From: Sphingobacteriales bacterium
Lineage (GTDB): Bacteria > Bacteroidota > Bacteroidia > Chitinophagales > Chitinophagaceae
Length of the DNA stretch: 64,000 nucleotides
Assembly (NCBI GenBank): GCA_016219985.1
Contig: JACRJO010000030.1
Coordinates: 26,007-90,006 of the forward strand
Direction: 5' to 3'
Shown here one piece after another: positions 26,063 through 34,406 of this stretch (positions are counted from its first letter, which is position 1; each line of letters opens with the position of its first letter). The notes below the pieces were generated by a model. That model was not told the origin of the DNA. It made no database searches and worked only from the letters and a program-made list of their open reading frames with translations. The position numbers and the translations under genes were made by a program.

Positions 26063-26549
26063 TTGCAGACGCTTCAATAAAAGGAAAAGTATCAGGGTCT
26101 TTGCGGGACACAAATACAAGTAGGTGATAAAAAGCATCTGTAAACTATCGGGGTCAGAAGTCCCCAATGGGCAATGTTATTAGTCAGGAGATTACGCAAA
26201 CCGAAGGGAGCGATCCCCCGCTGGCGGGGGCCGGCTGCACTATTTTAAAGAATCTTCAAATGGGGGTGGAAAAAGAATCGCTTCTCTTGTCCACCCCCTG
26301 ATTGTAAGGTTCATTATAGCTGATCCACTTCCCCCGCCGGGCGTGGGACAATGCGCCTTCCCTTATTTCTACTGGCGTAATAATACATCTCCTGAACAAG
26401 CTGTTAGTTACTTCTTGCGCACTCACCTTACCTAAAGACATTGCCCGAAGGGGGTTGAACTTTGAAATTAATTGTTGCTCCAGAATAACTTCACCGCTGA
26501 TCTCCGATGAATTCATTTTATTAACCAATAAGATTTATTTTCGCCTTCC

Positions 26550-27773
26550 ATGCCTTTCTCGCAGATCATAGGACAAACGGCCGTCAAACAGCAACTGGTG
26601 GAACTGGTACAGCATAACCGGCTGAGTCATGCCTTGCTGTTTTTAGGCAAGGAAGGCAGTGGCGCTTTACCCCTGGCCCTGGCATTTGCGCAATATGTGG
26701 TTTGTGAAAAAGCCAATCCAAAGAAAGCCGTGGCGCCCGGCCCCTCCCTGTTTGGAGAAGAATTAGCCGTTAGCGAGGAGCCGGCAGCCGGCAGCCGGGA
26801 AAGTATCACGGACTCCTGCGGGATTTGCCCCGCCTGTCTCAAAGCCCAGCAACTGGTGCACCCGGATATTCATTATTCCTATCCCACCGTAACCCGGAAA
26901 GCCGGGGAGAAACCCATTGCCACGGATTTTATTACAGAATGGAGGGAATTCATCCGGCTCAATCCTTATGGCAACCTGTTCGATTGGATTGAAATGATCA
27001 AGGAAAAGGAAAACAGCCAGGGCAAGATCACGGCAAGGGAATGTGATGAGATTATCCGGAAACTCAGTTTAAAGAGTTTTGAGAGCGAATACAAGATCCT
27101 GCTGATGTGGATGCCGGAAGAACTGGATAAGGAAGGAAACAAACTGCTGAAAATAATTGAAGAGCCGCCGGCCAATACGCTGTTTATCCTGGTAGCTGAA
27201 AACGAGGAAGGGATATTGCCAACGATCCTCAGTCGCTGCCAGCTGGTGAAAATTCCGGCGCTGGAGAATAAAGATATTGAAGAAGCCCTGGTCAGCCGGA
27301 ACAAGACCGAACCGGTCATTGCCCGGCAGGTAGCCAGTGTCAGTGAAGGCAATTACCGGGAAGCTTTAATGCTGGTACAGCATGCCGAGGAGGACTGGCA
27401 GACGCTCCTGCGGGACTGGCTGAATGCTATTCTCAAGACCGGACCCGTGGCGCAGGCCAAATGGGTGGAAGAGATCAGCCGCCTGGGCCGGGAAAAGCAA
27501 AAGCAGTTTCTCCGCTATTTTAACCACCTGCTGGAACAGGCTATCCATTACCGGATCATGGGCGACCAGCTGAATATTGGCGAAAAAGAGCGGGATTTTG
27601 CCGAAAGACTCAATAAAATCGCCGGAATCGAGCAGCAACAGGCCATTATTGAAGAACTCGACCGGGCCAGCTATTATATTGAACGCAATGCCCATGGCAA
27701 AATGCTCTTCCATGCCCTGACCATTAAACTATACCATATAATTCAGGATAAGATTGTATTTTTGATGGAATGA
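26550..27773 (+). CDS. holB: DNA polymerase III delta' subunit
   Basis: Clamp-loader subunit of the AAA+ family. Features: N-terminal IIGQTAVKQQLVELVQHNRLSHALLF, a degenerate P-loop (GKEGSGALPLA, lacking the Lys-Ser/Thr), a zinc module with a Cys near residue 52 and CGICPAC near residue 91, and the delta' blocks LLKIIEEPPANTLFILVAEN and ILPTILSRCQLVKIP. The loss of a working P-loop is normal for delta'. Length 407 residues includes a Bacteroidota-typical C-terminal extension. It precedes ricT, an arrangement common in the phylum. Confidence 0.93.
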   Translation: MPFSQIIGQTAVKQQLVELVQHNRLSHALLFLGKEGSGALPLALAFAQYVVCEKANPKKAVAPGPSLFGEELAVSEEPAAGSRESITDSCGICPACLKAQQLVHPDIHYSYPTVTRKAGEKPIATDFITEWREFIRLNPYGNLFDWIEMIKEKENSQGKITARECDEIIRKLSLKSFESEYKILLMWMPEELDKEGNKLLKIIEEPPANTLFILVAENEEGILPTILSRCQLVKIPALENKDIEEALVSRNKTEPVIARQVASVSEGNYREALMLVQHAEEDWQTLLRDWLNAILKTGPVAQAKWVEEISRLGREKQKQFLRYFNHLLEQAIHYRIMGDQLNIGEKERDFAERLNKIAGIEQQQAIIEELDRASYYIERNAHGKMLFHALTIKLYHIIQDKIVFLME

Positions 27774-27992
27774 GGTTGAGAAAATGGTGAATAGAAAATA
27801 ACGAACAGGAGGTTAAATCCCTGAGTTACACGTCGGTTAAGCATCTTATTTCATACAATATAGTTTTATAAATAGCTGGTAAGCAGTTTTTTGCATCAAA
27901 ACTATAGGCCCCGCTTGTAACGCAGCAACTGATTTTCCCTGTTAAACTTTAATTTTTAATTGCTACCGGAATGAGTCCGGAACATTAAGTAT

Positions 27993-29429
27993 ATGGGTTG
28001 TACAGGTTGCAGCACGGCTTCCGGTGGAAAGCCAAACGGATGTAAGAGCAATGGCGGATGCAGTTCCGGCGGCTGTAACCGCATGAACGCACACGACTGG
28101 CTGCGCAACCTGCCCATGCTCGATTTTGACAGCGCCTGCAAAGTCATTGAAGTCAGTTTCAGCCAGGGAACCCGCAAGGATTTTTTCCGCAATCCCACTT
28201 TACAGCCTTTTGAAAAAGGAGACCTGATCGCCGTGGAAGGGGTGAGCGGTTTTGACCTGGGGGAAGTATCCCTGACCGGGGAGATCGTGCGCCTGCAGAT
28301 GAAGAAACGGAATGCCAAGGAAGACAATCCCGAAATGAAAAAAGTATTGCGCCGGGCAACCGACCGTGATATTGAAATATGGAAACAGAACAAAGCCCGT
28401 GAACCGGAAGCGGTGATCCGCAGCCGGGCCATTGCCAAGCAACTCAAACTGGATATGAAAATCAGCCAGGTGGAAATGCAGGCTGATGGGCGAAAAGCCA
28501 CTTTCTTCTATATCGCCGACGGCCGGGTGGATTTCCGCGAGCTGATCAAAGTATATGCTTCTGAGTTCAAGGTAAAAGTGGAAATGCGCCAGATCGGCGC
28601 CCGGCAGGAAGCCGGCAAGGTAGGCGGCATTGGCAGCTGCGGCCGTGAACTCTGCTGCAGTACCTGGCTTACTGATTTTAAATCGGTGAATACAGCCGCC
28701 GCCCGTTACCAGAACCTTTCCATCAACCAGACCAAACTCAGTGGTCAGTGCGGCCGTTTGAAATGCTGCCTGAACTATGAGCTCGATACCTATCTCGACG
28801 CCTTACAGCACTTCCCGGATAATTGTGATGTGATCCAGGTGGCCAAGGGCAATGCGTTCCTGATCAAGAAAGATATTTTCAAGAACCTGATGTGGTATAC
28901 GCTGCCCGACAGCAATAAGCAATACCCGCTGACGATTGAACGGGTGCAAAAGATCAAATCCCTGAACCGCCAGGGCATCACCCCGGATGAACTGGAACCG
29001 GTGGATGTGACCGGCAAACAAAAAGAAGCGGAACCCGAAACCGTGGAGCTGGTGGGACAAATCAGTCTTCGCACCCTGGAAAAAGCCGAAAAAAAGAAGA
29101 AACAGCAGCAGCAACAACAACGCCAGCAACGTCCCCCGCAACGGCAGGGCGGCCAACAACAAAGTGGCGGGCAGCAGGGACAACAACGCAGGCAACAAGG
29201 TGGTGGACAGCAACAAGGCGGCCAGCAGCAAAGGGGACAACAAGGCGGTGGACAGCAGGGACAACAACGCAGGCAACAAGGTGGTGGACAGCAACAACAA
29301 GGCCAGGGCAGCCGAAACCAGCAGCGTCCGAATAATCCTAACAGGAACCCGGGCAACCGGCAACAGGGCCAGGGTAACCAGCAACGGCCGAATAACCCGA
29401 ATGCCGGAACAGGTAAGCAGGAATCTTAG
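27993..29429 (+). CDS. ricT: RicT/YaaT-family PSP1 protein with Gln/Gly-rich tail
   Basis: PSP1-domain protein related to Bacillus RicT (YaaT), part of the Fe-S containing complex that modulates RNase Y and biofilm or sporulation there. The N terminus is Cys-rich (Cys3, 6, 17, 23, 28). The PSP1 core has GGIGSCGRELCCSTWLTDF and LSGQCGRLKCCLNYELDTY, whose Cys can bind Fe-S clusters. From about residue 369 to the end the protein is a disordered Gln/Gly/Arg/Asn tail, partly built from a duplicated 45-nt segment (29172-29216 and 29253-29297). It follows holB by 219 nt; no exact -7 box is seen in that gap. Confidence 0.9.
   Translation: MGCTGCSTASGGKPNGCKSNGGCSSGGCNRMNAHDWLRNLPMLDFDSACKVIEVSFSQGTRKDFFRNPTLQPFEKGDLIAVEGVSGFDLGEVSLTGEIVRLQMKKRNAKEDNPEMKKVLRRATDRDIEIWKQNKAREPEAVIRSRAIAKQLKLDMKISQVEMQADGRKATFFYIADGRVDFRELIKVYASEFKVKVEMRQIGARQEAGKVGGIGSCGRELCCSTWLTDFKSVNTAAARYQNLSINQTKLSGQCGRLKCCLNYELDTYLDALQHFPDNCDVIQVAKGNAFLIKKDIFKNLMWYTLPDSNKQYPLTIERVQKIKSLNRQGITPDELEPVDVTGKQKEAEPETVELVGQISLRTLEKAEKKKKQQQQQQRQQRPPQRQGGQQQSGGQQGQQRRQQGGGQQQGGQQQRGQQGGGQQGQQRRQQGGGQQQQGQGSRNQQRPNNPNRNPGNRQQGQGNQQRPNNPNAGTGKQES
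29172..29297 (+). repeat. Two identical 45-bp direct repeats, 81 bp apart, in ricT
   Basis: Bases 29172-29216 and 29253-29297 are identical, starting CAGCAGGGACAACAACGCAG. The 81-bp period is 27 codons, so the frame is kept; they encode part of the Gln/Gly/Arg tail. Confidence 0.85.
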
Positions 29430-29466
29430 CTTACTCTTTACTTCATTTTATTTCTGAACAATTATT

Positions 29467-32385
29467 TCACTCCACGCCCAGCGCCCTGTACAGGGCGTCC
29501 TGGATCTTGCCACGTATCAGCAGCTGGGAGATTTTATTGTGGTCGCGGGAAGGATATACCCGGTTGGAGAGAAAGATATAGACGAGATCGTATTGGGGAT
29601 CCACCCATACGCAGGTGCCGGTAAAACCGGTATGCCCGAATGTGGAAGGAGAAGCAAGCAGGGAAGGATAGGGATCTTTGCGCAACTGGTTATCCTTTTC
29701 GGGTTTGTCAAAACCCAGCCCGCGGCGGCTGACCTTGCTGTTATATACCGTAAACAACCTGATTGTCTCCGGCTTCAGGTAACGCTGCCCGTTGAGCACA
29801 CCTTTATTCAGCAGCATCTGGTACAATAAGGACAGGTCGTAGGCATTGGAAAATAAACCGGCATGCCCGGCCACGCCCCCGAACATGGATGCACCTTCAT
29901 CATGCACATCCCCCTGCAGACCTTGTTGCCGGAAATAATGATCCGTTTCCGTAGGGACCATGCATTCCGGCTGGAAGCGGTTACGGGGACTAAAACCGGT
30001 GGAATACATTCCCATTTTATCATAGAATGTTTTCCGGGTATACTGGTCGAGCGTCATTCCGCTGAGCTGCTCCACTATTTTTCCCAGGAAAATAAAATCG
30101 TTGTCACTGTACACATATTTGCCGGGTGCGGTAAGGGGGCTTTTTAATATCCGCTGCAGGATCGTGTCTTCCCAGTCATCCCGCAGGTAAAAATTCTCCG
30201 CCACCCTTACTCCGTATCCTTTTTGTGGTTTTGTTTCATAAAAGCCGGGTTTGGGCAACCCGTTTCCATTCATCGTTTCCTTATAAAAAGCGATAAAGGG
30301 CACCAGCCCGGCCTGGTGTAATAAAATATCCCGGATCACCAGGTTTTCTTTATCGCTGCCTTTAACCCAGGGCAAATAATCCTTCAGCGTTCCGTCCAGG
30401 CTGATCTTTCCTTCTTCATAAAGTTTCATGATGGAAACCGTGGTGGCCGATACCTTGGTCACGGATGCCAGGTCGAAGATACTCTCCGGGCTCATGGCGG
30501 GAGAAGCCGGATCATATTCGTAATGACCAAAGGCTTTGTGATAAATGATCTCGCCCTTGTGCGCGGCGAGTACCACACAACCCGGAAAAGCCTGCTGGGC
30601 GATCCCGTCCAGGGCAATGGAATCCACTGCCTGCAGGGCGCTGCGGGTCTCCCCGGGTGTTAGCGGTTTTTTATACTGTACAATACCCTCCCCGTACCTG
30701 AAACGGCAAACGGAAACGGGCAGTTTGCCCCGGGCCTGGATCTTTCCCTCCAGTATATCCGCCGCCACCTGCTGGGTGATCTCATCATCCTGGTAACAGG
30801 CCAGCAGGGTATAGGCATCGCAGAAATTTTTATTCGCCAGTACATTGCCAAAACTAACCGTGATGGTTTTGATAAAGTTCAGGCTGTTGTACAATTTTAA
30901 AGCGGGGGCGCTCAGTCCAAAATTATCCATGGGCCTGTTTGAATAATTATGGACTCCTATCACAATGGCATCATAACTGCCGTCCCTGGGAATGGCGTTT
31001 AGAATTGAATCAGCTTTTTCCGGGCTGTCCTTGTAAGAGAACAGAAATACATCCGCCCCCAGGTCAGCCTGCAGTCTTTTCCCGAAGGGGGGCAGCTCTT
31101 TGGCACCGATCCCGATATAGGCAATCTTTTTTTGTGAGGCGGTCAATGGCACCTGTGCATAATCAGTTCGGGAAGCGTTTGTGCCTGCCTGTGTCAATAA
31201 CGTGATCCCCTGTTCCGCTACTTCCCGGCGGATGGCATCGGTTTTTGCATTAAGATCCGCCAGCAGGTTATTCGTATCGATCCGGGCAGACTTGTTCAGT
31301 CCCAGCTGGTATTTGGCCCCCAGCACTTTTCTCACTTTATTGTAAATATCCTGCCAGGTGAGCCTGTTTTCCCCAATGGCTTTTTTAATGGCTTCAATGG
31401 ATTCCGGGACACTGGCCGGCAGGCAGAGCATATCATTCCCGGCTACAAGGGCTTCCACGGAAATGGTCCCTCCCGGAAAATATTTGGCCACCCCTTTCAT
31501 CTCCAGGGCATCGGTAAACGTGAGCCCGTTGTAGTGGAGACTGTTGCGCAGCAGGTCGGTCACATTATTCCTGGAAATGGAAGTGGCTTTATTCGCCGTA
31601 CTATCAATGGCCGGGATATAGAGGTGGGCGATCATCACGCTTCCCACGCCCTCCTCGAACAGCGCTTTGAACGGCACCAGCTCCAGTGAATCCAGTTGCC
31701 CCATGCTTTTATTGATCACGGGCAGGTCGAGGTGTGAGTCCACATCCACGTCCCCATGACCGGGAAAATGTTTGGCGCAGGCCATGATGCCCGCATCCTG
31801 CATCCCCTTCATATAGGCGACTCCAAAAGCAGCGACCTTATCCTTGTCTTCCCCAAAAGAACGAAAACCGATCACCGGGTTATTGGGGTTGTTGTTGATA
31901 TCCACCACCGGGGCATAGTTCACATGTACCCCGATCCGTTTGCATTGTTCGCCCACGGCCAGTCCCATCCGGTACACCAGGTTCTGGTCTTTAACTGCAC
32001 CGATGGTCAGCTGGTAAGGGAATTTGGCCACACTGTCTAACCGCATCCCCAGTCCCCATTCCCCGTCGATCGTTACCATCAGCGGTGTTTGCGCAATACT
32101 TTGATAAAAGTTGGTCAGGTTGGCCTGGCGAACGGGACCACCCTGGAAAAAGCAGAGGGCGCCGACATTGTATTGCCGAATGTCCTCGGTCACTTTCGCC
32201 ACATGATCCGCCCCCAGGTTGGAGTGGGCCCGGATGACCATCAGCTGCGCGATGCGCTGATCATCCGTCAGGGAGTTGAACACACTGTCCACCCATTGTG
32301 CCTTGTTAAGACCGCTTTTGTACTGGGCCGTTGCCATCAGCGGGAGCAGCAGTAATGCAGGAAAGAACGGCTTGAAAATCCGCAT
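29467..32385 (-). CDS. Glycoside hydrolase family 3 / serine beta-lactamase-type hydrolase fusion
   Basis: A 972-residue exported protein (signal peptide ending MATAQ, about residue 21). The N-terminal two thirds is a GH3 enzyme with the NagZ-type dyad motif KHFPGHG (205-211) plus DSH (216-218), and a likely nucleophile Asp292 in TDALEMKG. This favours beta-N-acetylglucosaminidase acting on peptidoglycan. The C-terminal third (from about 600) is a class C beta-lactamase/PBP-like serine hydrolase with SVTK (about 637-640), YSDNDF and HTGFTG (about 916-921). Such fusions occur in Bacteroidota. It would act in the periplasm on cell-wall sugars and perhaps peptides; the second activity is inferred. 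Confidence 0.9.
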   Translation of the reverse strand: MRIFKPFFPALLLLPLMATAQYKSGLNKAQWVDSVFNSLTDDQRIAQLMVIRAHSNLGADHVAKVTEDIRQYNVGALCFFQGGPVRQANLTNFYQSIAQTPLMVTIDGEWGLGMRLDSVAKFPYQLTIGAVKDQNLVYRMGLAVGEQCKRIGVHVNYAPVVDINNNPNNPVIGFRSFGEDKDKVAAFGVAYMKGMQDAGIMACAKHFPGHGDVDVDSHLDLPVINKSMGQLDSLELVPFKALFEEGVGSVMIAHLYIPAIDSTANKATSISRNNVTDLLRNSLHYNGLTFTDALEMKGVAKYFPGGTISVEALVAGNDMLCLPASVPESIEAIKKAIGENRLTWQDIYNKVRKVLGAKYQLGLNKSARIDTNNLLADLNAKTDAIRREVAEQGITLLTQAGTNASRTDYAQVPLTASQKKIAYIGIGAKELPPFGKRLQADLGADVFLFSYKDSPEKADSILNAIPRDGSYDAIVIGVHNYSNRPMDNFGLSAPALKLYNSLNFIKTITVSFGNVLANKNFCDAYTLLACYQDDEITQQVAADILEGKIQARGKLPVSVCRFRYGEGIVQYKKPLTPGETRSALQAVDSIALDGIAQQAFPGCVVLAAHKGEIIYHKAFGHYEYDPASPAMSPESIFDLASVTKVSATTVSIMKLYEEGKISLDGTLKDYLPWVKGSDKENLVIRDILLHQAGLVPFIAFYKETMNGNGLPKPGFYETKPQKGYGVRVAENFYLRDDWEDTILQRILKSPLTAPGKYVYSDNDFIFLGKIVEQLSGMTLDQYTRKTFYDKMGMYSTGFSPRNRFQPECMVPTETDHYFRQQGLQGDVHDEGASMFGGVAGHAGLFSNAYDLSLLYQMLLNKGVLNGQRYLKPETIRLFTVYNSKVSRRGLGFDKPEKDNQLRKDPYPSLLASPSTFGHTGFTGTCVWVDPQYDLVYIFLSNRVYPSRDHNKISQLLIRGKIQDALYRALGVE

Positions 32386-32478
32386 GGTTAGATTTATTAA
32401 TATGAGGGTAAAAGAGTAAATAAAATTAGCGGTTTTGAGGCAAAGCGGGTGTCAGCCTTCGCTTAAAAATGAAATGGT

Positions 32479-32486
32479 TATTTTTG
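32479..32486 (+). promoter_or_regulatory. -7 box at mutL
   Basis: TATTTTTG matches TAnnTTTG. It lies inside the longest mutL frame (ATG 32469), which argues for the GTG start at 32505. Confidence 0.5.
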
Positions 32487-32504
32487 ACGGCTAAACCGGA
32501 TTTT

Positions 32505-34358
32505 GTGCCTGATAAGATTACGCTGTTACCTGATAATATTGCCAACCAGATCGCTGCGGGGGAAGTGATTCAACGCCCGGCCAGTGCGGTTAAGGAATTA
32601 CTGGAAAATGCCGTGGATGCCGGGGCCACTGAAATCAAACTGATCATCAATGACGCGGGCAAGGCCCTGTTGCAGGTGACCGATAACGGGAGCGGGATGA
32701 GCGAGACCGACGCCAGGATGTGTTTTGAGCGGCACGCCACTTCCAAGATCAGGAGCATAGAAGACCTGTTCCATATCCGGACCATGGGTTTCCGGGGTGA
32801 GGCCCTGGCCTCTATTGCCGCGGTAGCCCAGGTGGAGCTGAAAACCAAAAGGGCCGAAGACGAAACCGGAACCTATATTGAAGTGGAGAACAGCCAGGTA
32901 AAAAAACAGGAGCCGGTAGCATCTCCTAATGGGAGCAGTATTGCGATGAAGAACTTATTCTTCAATGTACCAGCCCGCCGGAATTTCCTGAAAAGCAATG
33001 CGGCCGAAATGCGGCATATTGTAGACGAGTTTACCCGTGTGGCCATGTCCTTCCCTGAAATCCTGTTCACCCTGACGGCGAATAACCAGCAATTATTCCA
33101 CCTGGAAGCGGGCAGTTTAAAGCAACGGATCGTTCAGTTGCTGGGAAGTAATTACAATGCCAGGCTCGTAACGGTAAAAGAAGAGACCGATTACATGAAT
33201 ATCTACGGTTTTGCGGGCAAACCCGAAACCGCCAAGAAGACCCGGGGCGACCAGTATTTTTTCGTCAATAACCGTTTTATTAAAAGCGCATACCTGAACC
33301 ATGCGGTGATGAATGCCTACCAGGAAATGATCCCTTCGGACAGTTTCCCGATGTATGTATTGTTCATCGACCTGGACCCCACTGTGGTGGATGTGAATGT
33401 GCACCCTACCAAGCAGGAGATCAAATTTGAAGACGAGAAGATCGTTTATGCCTTTGTACAGGCGGCGGTGAAACATGCCCTGGCGCAGTTCAGCGTCACC
33501 CCTACCCTCGACTTCGACCTGGATGCTTCGATCCAGCAATTGCCCTCGATCCAGCAGCCTTTTACCGATGAAAAAAGATCTGCGGCTGCGGCCGGTTCCA
33601 TATTTAAAGGCTTTACACAAAAAAACCAGGCGCATTTTATTGAGAAAAGCGGAAGCGGGGAGTTGAAACACTGGAAGGATTTTTATGAAAGCAGCGAGAC
33701 CGGGGCTACAGGCCTGCCTGCCGGTCAGGCAGGTTACGAGCAAGGCCCCGTTCCCGGGATACAGCCCGCCACCCGCAGTGCGACACTCGCAGCCGAAACC
33801 GAAATAACCCAGTTACTGAATACCTATATCACTATCCCATCAAACAATGGTTTCCTCTTGCTCCACCAGCAATCGGCGCATGAGCGGGTATTGTATGAGC
33901 AATTGAGTGCGGCAGGCAAGGATAAACCCGTGGCCACACAGCAGAGTATGTTCCCCTCAACCCTGGAACTGACCCCTTCGGATGCTGCAGTAATGGAAGA
34001 GATCATGGAAGACCTGCGCTACCTCGGTTATACGATCGGGCCCTTTGGCAAGAATACCTACGTAATCCAGGGTACACCGGCCGATGTGGAAGCGGGCAAT
34101 GACAAGCATATCATTGATATCCTCCTCGAACAATACAAACATTTCAGTCCCGAAGTAAAATTCTCCAAGCGGGAAAAACTGGTGCGTTCCTTAGCCCGGC
34201 AACAATCCATTAAAGCCGGCACAAGACTGACAGAACGGGAAATGCGGCAACTGGTGAATGATCTCTTTGCCTGTACCACCCCGAATGTAACGCCGGATGG
34301 CAATCCGACTTATTTAGAGTTTAAGCAGGAGCAGTTGGAGCGGATGTTTGGGAGGTAG
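32505..34358 (+). CDS. mutL: DNA mismatch repair protein MutL
   Basis: GHKL-ATPase that links MutS mismatch recognition to downstream repair. From the GTG start at 32505 the protein begins PDKITLLPDNIANQIAAGEV, the canonical MutL N terminus. ATPase motifs ELLENAVDAGA, TDNGSGM and TMGFRGEALASI follow, then FFNVPARRNFLK. The C-terminal domain block reads HQQSAHERVLYE (about 453-464) where endonuclease MutLs have DQHA(X)2E(X)4E, so Asp and His are replaced although both Glu remain. Other C-terminal site motifs (ACHAAVKAG-like, CPHGRP-like) read ARQQSIKAG and TPDGNPT. The linker contains LPAGQAG, encoded by a dispersed palindrome. Length 617 residues. Confidence 0.95.
   Translation: MPDKITLLPDNIANQIAAGEVIQRPASAVKELLENAVDAGATEIKLIINDAGKALLQVTDNGSGMSETDARMCFERHATSKIRSIEDLFHIRTMGFRGEALASIAAVAQVELKTKRAEDETGTYIEVENSQVKKQEPVASPNGSSIAMKNLFFNVPARRNFLKSNAAEMRHIVDEFTRVAMSFPEILFTLTANNQQLFHLEAGSLKQRIVQLLGSNYNARLVTVKEETDYMNIYGFAGKPETAKKTRGDQYFFVNNRFIKSAYLNHAVMNAYQEMIPSDSFPMYVLFIDLDPTVVDVNVHPTKQEIKFEDEKIVYAFVQAAVKHALAQFSVTPTLDFDLDASIQQLPSIQQPFTDEKRSAAAAGSIFKGFTQKNQAHFIEKSGSGELKHWKDFYESSETGATGLPAGQAGYEQGPVPGIQPATRSATLAAETEITQLLNTYITIPSNNGFLLLHQQSAHERVLYEQLSAAGKDKPVATQQSMFPSTLELTPSDAAVMEEIMEDLRYLGYTIGPFGKNTYVIQGTPADVEAGNDKHIIDILLEQYKHFSPEVKFSKREKLVRSLARQQSIKAGTRLTEREMRQLVNDLFACTTPNVTPDGNPTYLEFKQEQLERMFGR
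33713..33733. repeat. CCTGCC palindrome inside mutL
   Basis: CCTGCCTG and CAGGCAGG arms (8 bp, perfect) with loop CCGGT. It encodes LPAGQAG in frame. Related palindromes are at 34371, 37233, 53090 and in the repeats at 53146 and 53388. Confidence 0.8.
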
Positions 34359-34360
34359 GG

Positions 34361-34401
34361 AGCCCCCTAAACCTGCCTGCGGTAGGCAGGTTTAGGGGGC
34401 T
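34361..34401. terminator. Perfect 18-bp hairpin between convergent mutL and dacB
   Basis: Arms 34361-34378 and 34384-34401 are fully complementary with a 5-nt loop GCGGT; the inner part is the CCTGCC palindrome seen in mutL. It starts 2 nt past the mutL stop and ends 5 nt before the stop of the opposing gene, so it can serve both. No T-run follows. Confidence 0.65.
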
Positions 34402-34406
34402 GTACT

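Larger units (their letters stand above)
25733..26549. other. Gap of 817 nt with repeats and hairpins, no supported gene
   Basis: Holds the terminator of the thiol peroxidase gene (25767-25798), a long inverted repeat (25885-25946), a 9-bp-period tandem array (26008-26062), a GC hairpin (26215-26230) and a G/C-rich hairpin (26262-26298). Both strands between 26165 and 26528 are open for 80-90 codons in places, but no product is recognisable; it may be a decayed gene or element. Confidence 0.65.

Noticed and set aside
25929..26123. 64-residue plus-strand ORF rich in Arg
   Set aside because: It runs through an inverted repeat arm and the 9-bp-period array; composition is that of the repeats.
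28790..29384. Long minus-strand ORFs rich in Leu or Cys opposite ricT
   Set aside because: They are mirror translations of the CAA/CAG-rich tail of ricT.
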